NCBI RefSeq assembly: GCF_000219625.1
Contig: NC_018215.1
Span: forward strand, 2,542,001-2,606,000
Length of the DNA stretch: 64,000 nt
Reading direction: 5' to 3'
DNA from: Zymoseptoria tritici IPO323
Lineage: Eukaryota; Ascomycota; Dothideomycetes; Mycosphaerellales; Mycosphaerellaceae
Shown here: piece by piece, positions 11,643 to 21,386 of the stretch
Layout of the letters: every line of letters begins with the position of its first letter
Numbering within the stretch: position 1 is the first letter of the stretch
Position numbers and translations under genes: made by a program
Notes under the pieces: model-generated
Told to the model about the DNA's origin: nothing
Database searches by the model: none
Seen by the model: only the letters and a program-made list of their open reading frames with translations

Positions 11643-12108
11643 TTTGGCGGGTTGGTGAGGAGGAGATTGTGGTAAATGTTGTTTCTTCTCCAAAGCGGAT
11701 CGGGACGGAAAGTGCTATGCTTGGTCCTCCTTGGTAGCAGCTGGTGAAGTTTGTCTGGCCTGGAGGAGTTGCTGTTCGATTTCCAGTGGAGCTCAAGAAG
11801 CTTGTAAGATGATTCGATGGGATTGGGTCTGGAATTGGACAACGAGATGGAGTTGCTTAGAAGTCAGATATCGAGACGGCGAAAGTAATGGCCCGCCGTA
11901 GCTCATCACGTGTCAGTGTGGGGTTCCAAACGGCAGTCGCGCTAGAACTGATCAATTTCGGTCGCGTTAGAACTAAATCGCGTCTGCTTCTCTCACGAAT
12001 TCAAAGTGTCGCCTTCTTCACATCACATCCCACCAACAGATCTTCCCACAGTCTCAATACACACAATACTCAATCCAACAACCAGAAACAACTACAACAC
12101 AATTCAAG
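11643..12108. other. Divergent promoter region EMC6 / PCNA
   Basis: No gene seen. A repeated CGCGYTAGAAC-like motif occurs at about 11939-11969. I did not find a clear MCB (ACGCGT) site. Confidence 0.4.
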
Positions 12109-13115
12109 AGTACGCTCGCTCGCCTGAAAATCCTGCAATCTCCTCGCTGACAACCTCGCAGTGCTTGAAGCACGTTTGGAACAGGCTGCTCTGCTGAAGA
12201 AGGTACACACAAACAGTAATACTCTACCACTATGCCCTCATTCTGACCACCCCTCCAGGTCGTCGACGCCATCAAGGACCTCGTCCAAGACTGCAACTTC
12301 GACTGCAATGACTCCGGCATCGCCCTTCAAGCCATGGACAACTCCCACGTCGCGCTCGTGTCCATGATGCTCAAATCCGAATCCTTCTCGCCCTTTCGCT
12401 GCGACCGCAACATCGCCCTCGGCATCAACCTTGGCTCCCTCACCAAAGTCCTACGATGCGCCCAAGGAGAGGACATCCTCACCATGAAGGCGGAGGATGC
12501 GCCGGACGTTGTCAACTTCACTTTTGAGAGCGCCGAGAGCGACAGGATTAGCGAGTACGATATCAAGTTGATGGATATTGATCAAGAGCACTTGGGGATT
12601 CCGGATACCGAGTACGCGGCGACGATTACTCTGCCCAGCTCGGAGTTTCAGCGTATCACCAGGGATCTTGGTGCTCTGTCTGAGTCTGGTATGTTGTGGC
12701 ATGAAGATTTTGGAAAGATGGAAGAACGGCCTCACTAACACAACAACAGTCTCCATCGAGTGCACAAAAGACGGCGTTAGCTTCAAGTGCAACGGCGACA
12801 TCGGCAACGGTTCCGTCACTCTCCGCCAACACACCAACGTCGAAGACGAGGACAAGAACGTGGAGATCAACCTCTCAGAGCCCGTCGCATTGACCTTTTC
12901 CCTCAAATACCTCACCAACTTCTGCAAGGCTAGTGGACTCAGCAAGTCGGTGAAGCTCTGCCTCAGCAACGAGGTGCCACTTCTTGTCGAATACAGCTTG
13001 AGCAACAACAGCTTCTTGCGGTTCTACCTCGCACCAAAGGTAAAATTGCCTCCGTTCCGCTTTTGTCAAGATGACATGCTAATATTGAGATTCTCAGATT
13101 GGCGACGAGGAGTAG
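12109..13115 (+). CDS. POL30: Proliferating cell nuclear antigen (sliding clamp)
   Basis: Coding exons are 12109 (one base), 12162-12202, 12259-12688, 12750-13039 and 13098-13115. They sum to 780 nt, 259 residues, the normal PCNA length. The protein begins MLEARLEQA, then [23 protein letters not shown], the central interdomain region [20 protein letters not shown], and ends in FYLAPKIGDEE, all classical PCNA signatures. PCNA is the homotrimeric ring that tethers DNA polymerases and repair factors. The start codon is split: its A is the last base of the 5' exon before a GTACGC donor, and TG follows the CGCAG acceptor of a 52-nt intron with a CTGAC branch site. No ATG lies in frame before the MLEAR block without this splice. 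The other introns are 56-61 nt. Confidence 0.95.
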
Positions 13116-13641
13116 AACTCTAGCAGGAAGAATCTAGCTACTGGTGGTGCACCTTCTGGACCGCACGAGACTCGTGCTCTGGGCCACAACAGCTGGAGGC
13201 AGTTTGCGCGGGACTACGGAGGCATCGTCAGCTTTGTGGGACGTCAACTGGCGCTATGGTTATGTGAGATGGTTTCATGGCGCTATGCACGCCGTTTCAC
13301 GGAAGAGAGAGGCATTGCACAATGGCTGGAGGCGGAAGGGGAAGAACCTCGTGTCTATAGATTCGGGGATACAGGTTTTGCATGCAAAGGACCGTGTCGG
13401 ATCGACGGCAATGGCACTTGGGATGGGCAACGGGACGAGTGACTACTGCTCGATGGTGGGGGCCAGATAGCCGACGTGCCGGGGCTTTCGCTCGCGTGCT
13501 TTCTCCTGCAAGCCGGACGTCATCCATTGTTGATCGCTGCGATAACACAACCACTATCATCCCTGTCGCTTTTGAATAAAATCCCTCGAGACTCCCCTCC
13601 TCTTCTTCATTGTCATGCTCGACTTCTCAGATCGTGCAAAA
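13116..13641. other. Intergenic between PCNA and pyridoxal kinase
   Basis: Tandem arrangement, 526 bp. It should contain the PCNA terminator and the next promoter. Short open frames present show no recognisable product. Confidence 0.5.
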
Positions 13642-15046
13642 ATGGCGGAGAGCGACGACAACAACGTCCCCGAGACTCACGTCCTGGCGATTGCTAGCCA
13701 TGTGCGTGCTCTACTATCGACACCATTGGGATGATAGCTGACAGTCAGTGAAAGGTGACATCTGGGTGAGTTGTCTAGCAGTAACATCAAGACAGCAGAA
13801 GGATCAACTGCTGAACGAAGCTCCCAGCTATGTCGGCAACACCATGGCCACCTTCTGCATGCAGACCTTGGGCTGCGAAGTCTCGGCCATTCACACCGTA
13901 AACTACAGTAAGTGACAAAAAGACCGTATACATCTCATCTCATCTCTGACAACACCTCCTCCACCAGGCAACCACGTCGGCTACAAACAATTCACCGGCC
14001 GCGCCTCCACCCCCACCGAAGTCGCCTCCCTCTACACCGGCCTCCAAAACACCCACCTCGACACCTTCTCCATGCTCCTAACCGGCTACAGCCCCTCGGC
14101 GTCCCTCGTGCACGAAATCGGGCGCATCGGCCGCTCCTGCCGTCTCCGCTCCAACACGCGCCCGGGTTCCTTTTTCTGGATCCTCGACCCCGTCATGGGG
14201 GACAATGGGAGGATTTATGTCGCGGAGGATACGGTTCCGGCGTATAAGAGTTTGTTGAAGGATGCGGATTGTGTTTTGCCGAATCAGTTCGAGGCGGAGT
14301 TGTTGAGTGGGGTGAGGATTGGGGATTGGGAGGGGTTGAGGGGGGCGGTGGAGGGGTTGCATGGGGGATATCAGCTTGCGCATGTTGTTGTTACGAGCGT
14401 GAAGTTGCCCCGTGAGGGAGAAGGGGGGGAGGAGGAGGAGGGGATGTTGTGGGTTATCGGATCGAGTGCCACGAAAGAGGGCAAGGCGAGGATGTTTCGG
14501 ATTCAAGTCCCCGCGCTGCCGGTATTTTTTAGTGGCACGGGGGACATGTTCGCTGCGTTACTGACTGCAAGGCTGAGAGAGGCTGCGAGTCAGGCGGGGG
14601 TTTTGGGGGAGAAGAGTTGGAGGAGTCCGGATGAGGTTGTGGCGGAGGAGTTGCCGCTTGCGAAGGCGATGGAGAAGGTGTTGGCGAGTATGCAGGCTGT
14701 GTTGAAGGATACGGCGAGGCATTATAATGAGGTGCTGCGAAGTTTGGAGGAGGGGGAGCCGTTGAATGAGGGGAAGGGCGAGGAGGCGGGGAAGGAGGAG
14801 GACGTGAGTCGGCATTTGAAGTTGACGAGGGCGGCGGAGGTGAGGGTTGTGAGGAATGCGAGGGCGTTGAGGGAGCCGCCGAATTTGGGGGAGTTTAAGG
14901 CGGTGGCGGTGAGGGGTAGGAATGTGGTGGAGGAGAAGGAGGAGTGGAAGCATGGGCGAGACGATGAGGAGGTTAAGGAGGCGGCGGATGAGTTGGGGGT
15001 GCTGAAAGTTGCGCCGGGGATTACGGGGCGGAGTCATCAGACGTGA
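13642..15046 (+). CDS. BUD16: Pyridoxal kinase
   Basis: Four exons, 13642-13701, 13755-13765, 13828-13907 and 13968-15046, give 409 residues with phases closed. The kinase phosphorylates pyridoxal, pyridoxine and pyridoxamine to make the coenzyme PLP. Exon 1 encodes VLAIASH; the 11-nt exon 2 supplies VTSG, which restores the family motif SHVxxGYVGN; exon 3 carries YVGNTMATFCMQTLG. Later motifs are NHVGYKQFTG, LDPVMGDNGRIYV, DCVLPNQFEAELLSG and the catalytic anion-hole motif SGTGDMFAALL. The region after ~300 is charged and probably disordered, as in other fungal orthologues. The gene uses G-rich codons in its second half. The yeast symbol BUD16 is by orthology. The copia element begins 145 bp past the stop codon. 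Confidence 0.93.
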
Positions 15047-15186
15047 GGTGATGGGCGAGGAGTGCATTGAAGTTGAAGCTAGGTAGATACCCGTACATAT
15101 GTGAACAAGCGATCACAGCAATCCGAGAAGCAAAGCGAGCAATATTGTACATTCAATGGTGGTCCCACTGCAGCCCAGGGCAGCCC

Positions 15187-15191
15187 ATATT
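15187..15191. repeat. Target site duplication, left copy (ATATT)
   Basis: ATATT immediately before the 5' LTR, matched by ATATT immediately after the 3' LTR at 21568-21572. Five bp is the standard duplication for copia integrases. Confidence 0.9.
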
Positions 15192-15372
15192 TGTTGTGGA
15201 TCATCAGACTGACCATTAGTGAAGTGCACGTGAGTGCACGTAACTAGTGCCAAGGCATTCCCACACACAGATAGCTGAAGTGAGAATCTCACACTTGAGA
15301 TTCTCTCTGCATGACAATATATACCTACCAATCAGAGGTCTTCTTCCACTCAGCTTAAGCCTAATCACAACA
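15192..15372 (+). repeat. 5' LTR
   Basis: 181 bp, starts TGTTGTGGATC and ends ATCACAACA. It contains two GTGCACGT copies (one within an E-box CACGTG), a 9-bp inverted repeat GAGAATCTC/GAGATTCTC at 15282-15305 and a TATATA box at 15318-15323, so it has a plausible promoter. It differs from the 3' LTR at eight sites, all transitions in CpA/TpA or TpG/TpA context. Confidence 0.95.
15318..15323 (+). promoter_or_regulatory. LTR TATA box
   Basis: TATATA, 126 bp into the LTR and about 12 bp after the 9-bp inverted repeat. The same element sits at 21513-21518 in the 3' LTR, where it would point towards the downstream gene. Confidence 0.5.
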
Positions 15373-15388
15373 GGTTATGAGCCCGGCG
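15373..15388 (+). other. Primer binding site for initiator tRNA-Met fragment
   Basis: GGTTATGAGCCCGGCG directly follows the LTR. Its first 12 bases are the exact complement of the anticodon stem-loop GGGCUCAUAACC of fungal initiator tRNA-Met. Drosophila copia and several fungal copia elements prime from an internal initiator-tRNA fragment in this way, rather than from the tRNA 3' end. Confidence 0.8.
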
Positions 15389-15509
15389 TAACTACTGCAC
15401 ACTTAAGGAAGAATTGTCTGTTCTAAGCGCAGCCACTGGAACCTTACTGTACACTGTTTAGACAGTTGACTAGCGAGCCGAGAAAGAGCCAGTTACAACA
15501 ACAGCCGCA

Positions 15510-18500
15510 ATGCAGGCCAATAAGTTCAAGACTGCGAAGGAGAATGAAGTCCTAAGAAAGGGAAGCAACTTCTTAGACTGGTTAAGGATGCTCAAAGCAG
15601 CCCTTATGGACAAGGAGGTGTTGGGCTATGTCTTTCATAACATTCCCTAGTGCCCTGCCTAACCAAAGCTAGGAATTAAAGTCAGATATCCCTCTCTACC
15701 AACTGAGGAGAGTACTGCTTTATCCTCCCAGGCTCCAACTCCTTCCCAAAAAGAAGGAGGGGACACTCTAGTAACAGAACCTATTCTGACTGGTGGACTA
15801 AGACCAACTCCTCTCTAAGTCTGGCACAAGCATGACCTGATTGCATACGGGATTGTCAGCAAAAGGATTAACCAATCTCTAAGGCCCAACTTTGGGGATA
15901 CAGAGAAGACAGCTAAGGAACTGTATAATACTGTTGCAGCTACCTACAGGCCTGTTGTGACTATAAACATTCATGACAGCCTGAGGATTCTTGGAATCAG
16001 CAACATCAAGATCTAAGGAACAAACACTTAGAAGTACTGTAAGGACTTCCAGAAGTGGCATTACAAGTACATCTCTGCAACAGAACAATACTCCAGGTCT
16101 AAGAGCATTCCAGTCTTAAAGCTCACCTTTAGTAATGAGCAGATTAGGCTGTTCTTTATCTAGGGCCTCTACTATCTGGAATACCTAAGAAGCTGGAGAC
16201 AATCCTATTATATTAAGAACACAACTCTTGAAGAGCTGATTACCTTATTGATTAAGGAACCTCCTCTACAGACATAGAGGACAGCAGGAGGATTTGGGGG
16301 TGCTGCAGTAGATGATGATTAGTGTACTGAGTGTACCCATCATATCTACATAAATGCAGATTGCTTCAAGAAGCACCCTGACAAGGCCCCAAAGTCCTGG
16401 GTATACAGAGGAAAAGGAGGATCTGACAAGGACAAGAAGAAGTCCCAAGATAAGAGCAAGAGACATAACAAGAAGGGAGGAAAGGGTGCTGCAGCAATCA
16501 AGCCTATCTCCTCTTCTAATGCAGGCTCAGGCTCTGATTTAGACAGCTTATTTGCAGGAGCAGCAATTGCTGCCGCTGGAATACAAAGGAGTAACACTAT
16601 TGTCTGGGATTCTGGTATATTATACCACTTCTTTAACAACAAGTCCTGGTTCTTAGACCTCAAACCCCTAGAAACCCTAATCAGGTTCTCTCAAGCTATT
16701 GGACAAAGCACAGTTACACACTCAGGAAGTATGAGGATCATAATGAAGTACAAGGGGAATAAGTCAAACATCACCTTGCAAGATGTGTTGTACTCTCCTA
16801 ACTCTGATCACAACCTTATCTTAGCAGAGACTCTCTGGCTGAAGTGCAAGGTCCACCTGGACAGGCCATCTTTATGCATTCTAAGGAATGACAAGAAGAT
16901 AGGCAAGGTTTAGTCCACTTATAATGTTCTGATCCTCTAGAATGCAACTGTCTCTCTCCCTGAGGGGAGTACCAAAGTTGCTTCTACAACTGACAGGAAC
17001 ATGTCCTGTCTAGCCTTTGCCATGCCTAAGGCTGACACAACAAGATGGCACCAGAGACTAGGCCATGTAGGGAACAAGATTCTTAGTGCAACAAAGGCTT
17101 AAGTCCAAGGACTTGAGCAGATTGACACATCTACACTTGAGCACTGTGAGCTATGCAAGCTTGCAAGGTCACAGAGAGTGGTGTTAAGAACTCTAAGACT
17201 AACACCTCAATCCTCATTGGATGAGGTCCACATTGACATTGTGGGACCAATCTTTCTACTGGACATCTTTGGATGCAAGTACATCCTTATGATTACTGAT
17301 GCAAAGTCAAGAAGGAGATGGGCTATCTTCTGCAAGCTTAAATCACAAGCTGCACAAATCATTAAGAAATAGACTACCAAGACATTCAACTAGTACAAAA
17401 AGATGGTCAAGATCTGGTTCTCAGATGGAGGAGGAGAGTTTGACAATAATGATCTGATTACATTTGCAGAGAATGAGGGACTGAGATGGGATTTCTTAGC
17501 TCCCTATACTCCTAAGCAGAATGGAATTGCAGAATTATCTAACAAGGTTATCCTTAACAAGGCAAGAGCAATGATGATTGACTCTGGCCTACCTCTCCCT
17601 CTCTGGAGTTTTGCAGTTGCACATGCAATCTTCCTTACTAACAGGCTAGTATGCCTGTTAACTAACAAGATTCCTCTTTAGGAATTTGATTAAGATCTCA
17701 ATGCTGGAACTCCATATATTAATCTGACAAAGGTTAGGAGATTTGGATGCAGAGCATATCTGCATGATTAGGGGAGACCTGATTCATAGAAGTTCCATCC
17801 CAGAGCAGAGAAATACTGGAATCTGGGATTCTAGGAGAACACTTTAACTAACTATATGGTTTAGAAGTTTGAACCATCTACCCTTGCCAGGTTTCAGCAC
17901 AAGATTGTGACCTCTCCTTATGTAACACACAATGAGGATGAGGTATACAGCATAATACCTGCTGCCCTGGACTTCTAGGGGGAGAGTTTCCTGCAACTAA
18001 TGCAACCTATTGCCACAGAACAGGAAGTCCATGCTATCCACACTGAGGATTAAGATCAGGGCTAGGATGCCTAAGGGCAAGATGCCTAACCTCTCACTAC
18101 TTCTTATCTTCAAGAAGTAGAGAACATGTTTGATACTATGCAGAGAGAGAGAAACCAAGCCTCCCTTTCAACATCTTAGGGGGAGCAAACATCAGGTTAG
18201 GACATACAGTCCTAGGATGACTAACACAAGCAGTCTGAGCCTAATCAGCCAGAGGCTACTAAGCATAAAGAAGCCTCCCAGCCAGCTCAGGGGGAGCATG
18301 TTTCTGAGGAAATAGGAAGTCCTGAGGGATTCCAAGGAAGTCCTAAGGGATTCCAGGAGCAGGCTAATGCCTTATTAACACAGCCACAACATTAAGCATC
18401 AGCAGAGAATTGCCCTGAAAGGGAAGACCTCCAAGATCATGCCATAACTCCCTTCCCAGACATTTATGTCACAGGAAAGAGGAAAGCAGGGAGAAGCCCT

Positions 18501-20165
18501 GAGAGACCTGAGAAATTAGGCAATAAAGCAAGTCCTGAAAGCTTAGGCACATTCAGACTCTTAAGAAGTGGAAGATCAGTTGTGAGAAAAGACTACAGCA
18601 AGATCCAGAAGATGGGACTTAAAGCAACAAATCCCAATCTGTCTGATCCTAAGACAGTCAAGGAAGCTCTCTCCAGATCTGACCACAAGGAATGGGAGAA
18701 AGCTATCATTAAGGAAGCTAAGTCACTTGAGTCCACAGGATGCCTTGAATGGAAACTTATTAGCACCCTCCCTAAGGGGAGAGTCCCTCTTACAGGGAAA
18801 TGGGTCTTTAAGATCAAGGTGCTCCTAGATGGAACTGTAGAGAAGTACAAGGCCAGATGGACAGCTAGGGGATTCACACAAAGGAAGGGACTTAACTATG
18901 TTAATACCTTTGCTCCCACCCTAAGAGCTGCAACAGGGAGAATACTTCTGTCCCTCTTAGTTAACTTTGGCTGGAAGAGGAGACAAGTTGATGTTAAGAC
19001 TGCATTCCTAAATCCAAACCTGGATAAGCAGATCTTTATTAAGCCACTAGAGGGAGCTTATCTCTTTAAGAAAGATGCCCACAAGTACATTATACATGTT
19101 AAGAAAGGACTGTATGGGCTTAAGCAGGCAGCTGCTCTCTGGCACTACGATGCTGTGGACACTCTCTAAAAGCTTGGTCTGACAAGAACTGTTAGTGACG
19201 CTTGCCTCTTTTAAGGGAAAGGCATCCTTGTTCTCCTTCATGTAGATGACTTCCAGATCTTTAGACAGTCAGACCATAAGATTGACAAGCTAATCAAGGG
19301 ATTGGAGCAGAAGTACACAATCAAGGTTGTTAATACCAATGTCTTTCTTGGACTTTACCTAAAGGAAGGGAAAGATGGCTCTATGTCTGTCTCTTAGGAA
19401 CACTATTCTAGAGACAAACTCTAAGGACATGGTCTTAGCAATGCAAAGAGTGTCAAGTACCCCCTTAACACCCTCCTTAAACCCCTCCAGGATGAGGGAA
19501 CAAAGGAGGACTATGATCTCTTTAACAAGATTATTGGGGAACTGCAACATCTGTCAAACCATACTAGACCAGACATCAGTTTTGCTGTCAACTACTGTGC
19601 AAGGTTCCTTTAGAACCTAGGACCTTTGCATGTTCAGGCAGCTAAACACATCTGGAGATATGTTGCAGGCACAATTGACAAGTGCCTTGTGTATAGGAAA
19701 ACCAAGGAGCAAATTTAGATTAAAGCATTCTTAGACTCTGACTTTGCTGGTGATCCTAGCACATCCAGGTCTACCTTAGGAATGCTCTTCAAAATTGCAG
19801 GAGGCCCAGTTGTCTGGAGATCTTAACTGCAGAAAGAAGTGGTGCTGTCTAGCACTGAGGCAGAGTACCTCTCTCTCACTAAGGCAACAAGAGAAGTGAA
19901 TTGGGTGAGGAATCTTATTAATGAGCTCCAGCCCTTCACCCAGGCCAAAAGCATTTCTACTATCCTTATTAAAGTGGACAATCAATCAGCCATCAGCCTT
20001 GTGGAAAACTATGCCAACTCCAAAAGATCAAGACATGTCTCTCTTAGGAACCATTACTGCAGAGAACAACATGACAAGGGGAGTATCAAGGTGGAGTTTG
20101 TGAGGACAGACATGCAGCTTGCAGACTGTCTAACAAAACCAAAATCCCCAAACACTATCCTCTGA
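15510..20165 (+). pseudogene. Copia Gag-Pol polyprotein with 36 in-frame TAA/TAG stops
   Basis: One frame of 1,552 codons runs from ATG 15510 to a terminal TGA. Gag reaches a zinc-knuckle-like C-x2-C...H...C cluster at ~16320-16373. The protease has DSG at 16608-16616. The integrase has an HHCC-type zinc region (RWHQRLGH...HCELCK) and acidic residues at 17235, 17424 and 17532, the last two spaced D-x35-E. Reverse transcriptase runs ~18700-19330, with HVDD in place of the usual YVDD at 19239. RNase H runs ~19720-20060 (FLDSDF, SSTEAEY, VDNQSA). All 36 interruptions are TAA or TAG; none is TGA. They fall mostly where glutamine fits, while other CAG/CAA codons survive. There are no indels, so the damage is point mutation only. 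Confidence 0.95.
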
Positions 20166-20196
20166 TGTATGGATCTATGAATCCAGCAAAAAGATA

Positions 20197-20236
20197 CTCA
20201 TGTGTCCATATTAGGCAGCTAACATGGACACATGAG
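20197..20236. repeat. Perfect 13-bp inverted repeat (hairpin)
   Basis: CTCATGTGTCCAT pairs with ATGGACACATGAG across a 14-nt loop. It lies 31 bp after the polyprotein stop and ends against the tRNA-like sequence. The role is unknown; it could be an RNA 3' structure or a fold-back terminator. Confidence 0.8.
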
Positions 20237-20239
20237 AGA

Positions 20240-20310
20240 GGCTGATACAGGAATTGAACCTGTGACCTTCTGATTTGTGGTTAGAAATCATACCACTAGA
20301 CTAACCAGCC
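20240..20310 (-). tRNA. tRNA-like sequence (probable pseudogene) inside the copia element
   Basis: Read on the minus strand this 71-nt stretch folds as a tRNA. The acceptor stem is GGCTGGT/ATCAGCC (one G-T pair). The A box is TAGTCTAGTGG. The T arm is ACAGG-TTCAATT-CCTGT with B box GGTTCAATTCC. The anticodon stem is TCTAA/TCAGA with one A-C mismatch. By standard numbering the anticodon is ACA and position 33 is C rather than T, so it is unlikely to be a working tRNA. G-to-A changes of the kind seen elsewhere in the element could explain both the mismatch and the odd anticodon. The body resembles fungal tRNA-Pro in its 5' half, but identity is unclear. Confidence 0.65.
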
Positions 20311-20798
20311 CTTGATGAGAAGAGGGAAATTGCTCTCAAATTTATGCCTCAATACCTGCATTCCCACCTGAGAAGGATTCCCTCCCTGGAATTACACTAT
20401 TTCATTTGTTACAAAACTGAGAAGTACAACACTCAGAACACTCATTTTATTCTCATCTGTACAAAGGAAAGGAGGCAACTACACACCTCCACAAAAGCAT
20501 CTAAGAAACTATAAGAAAAACACCTAGCTGAAGAAAAACTTTTCCATGAAAACCCAAAAGCATCAGAGCATGTCCTAGAACCTGCAGCCTGCCCCCCTAA
20601 AACTACTACCAAAAGACCAAGCCAATTCCCCTAGAATCTTAACTTAAAGCCTAGGAGAATGTTAGTTTCTATTAGGGAAGAAGGGATTTTAAGGAGAACA
20701 TACACAGGATGCTGTGCTACCAACTACTGCTTCATCTCTGCCTTGTTAGAGCCTGACATTTGGCTAAGAGGAGTCTAGTTATAGCACAACACAAGTCC

Positions 20799-21190
20799 CT
20801 AAGGATTAGGAGTTGTTAGACCAGGGTAGTTTTCCACTAGGAAGGCCCACTCCCTTAGGTTGTACAGCTCCTCTATCACTATGTTAATGAGGTCTGTAGT
20901 GAGGAGATCCTTATTGAGCTTAGCTATGAACCTATTAAAGCAAGCTACAAAAGAGAAGGGACCCCAAGCCCTAACATTCACTCTGTTGTAGTGTCTATTC
21001 ATCTCTCCTCTGATGAGTCGATGCATAGTCTGATGTGCTACAGAACTATCTTTGTGGATCTATAGGAGATCTCCACTGCTAACAGCTCTTGCTTTATCGA
21101 TGACTTGCTAGAAGGTTTTCCTGGGGACAGAGAAAGCTGCTCTTCTTCCAGAAGCTATGGCCAGTAATGTAGATTGTGTTGTTAACAGCT
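20799..21190 (-). pseudogene. Antisense ORF in the 3' part of the copia element, unrecognised product
   Basis: The longest clean stretch is 21026-20799 (75 codons, beginning MHRLIRGEMNRHYNRVNVRA and ending in PGLTTPNP). The same frame continues upstream to about 21190 through two TAG stops where Gln would fit, giving about 130 codons in all. The composition looks protein-like (aromatics, charged residues, ELYNLREWAFLVENYPG). It is antisense to gag-pol and lies between the tRNA-like sequence and the 3' LTR. I do not recognise the family. Damage of the same kind as in gag-pol suggests it was once coding. An accidental frame is the alternative. Confidence 0.45.
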
Positions 21191-21379
21191 GTAAGGGATG
21201 GATAATAGATTAGCTGATAAATTAGCTAAATGGATGAGAGGTGTGGATTGTAAAGTGGAGGAATGAAAAAGATGGAAGAAGATGCTTTTTAACAAGCTGA
21301 AGCCGAGCATTGGCCACGTGGTGGGTGAATACCTGCCATATCCAGGTGACAGACAGCTCGTGATGATGCAGCTGCTGAT

Positions 21380-21386
21380 AGGGGAG
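21380..21386 (+). other. Polypurine tract before the 3' LTR
   Basis: AGGGGAG directly abuts the TGTTG start of the 3' LTR, the position expected for the plus-strand primer. Confidence 0.75.

Noticed and set aside
15510..20165. Alternative genetic code with TAA/TAG read as glutamine in the copia polyprotein
   Set aside because: The LTR pair, which is not coding, shows the same CpA-to-TpA changes, and host genes use TAA and TAG as normal stops (for example NMO and PCNA end in TAG, calnexin in TAA). Mutation is the simpler explanation.
15510..20165. A-to-I RNA editing of UAG stops, as in some sexual-stage ascomycetes
   Set aside because: Editing would give Trp, but Gln fits the conserved positions and the linker repeats better. 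TAA stops would not be repaired to sense by a single edit in the usual context.
20240..20310. Functional host tRNA gene
   Set aside because: The anticodon ACA, C33 and a mismatch in the anticodon stem, together with its place inside a decayed element, argue against a working tRNA.
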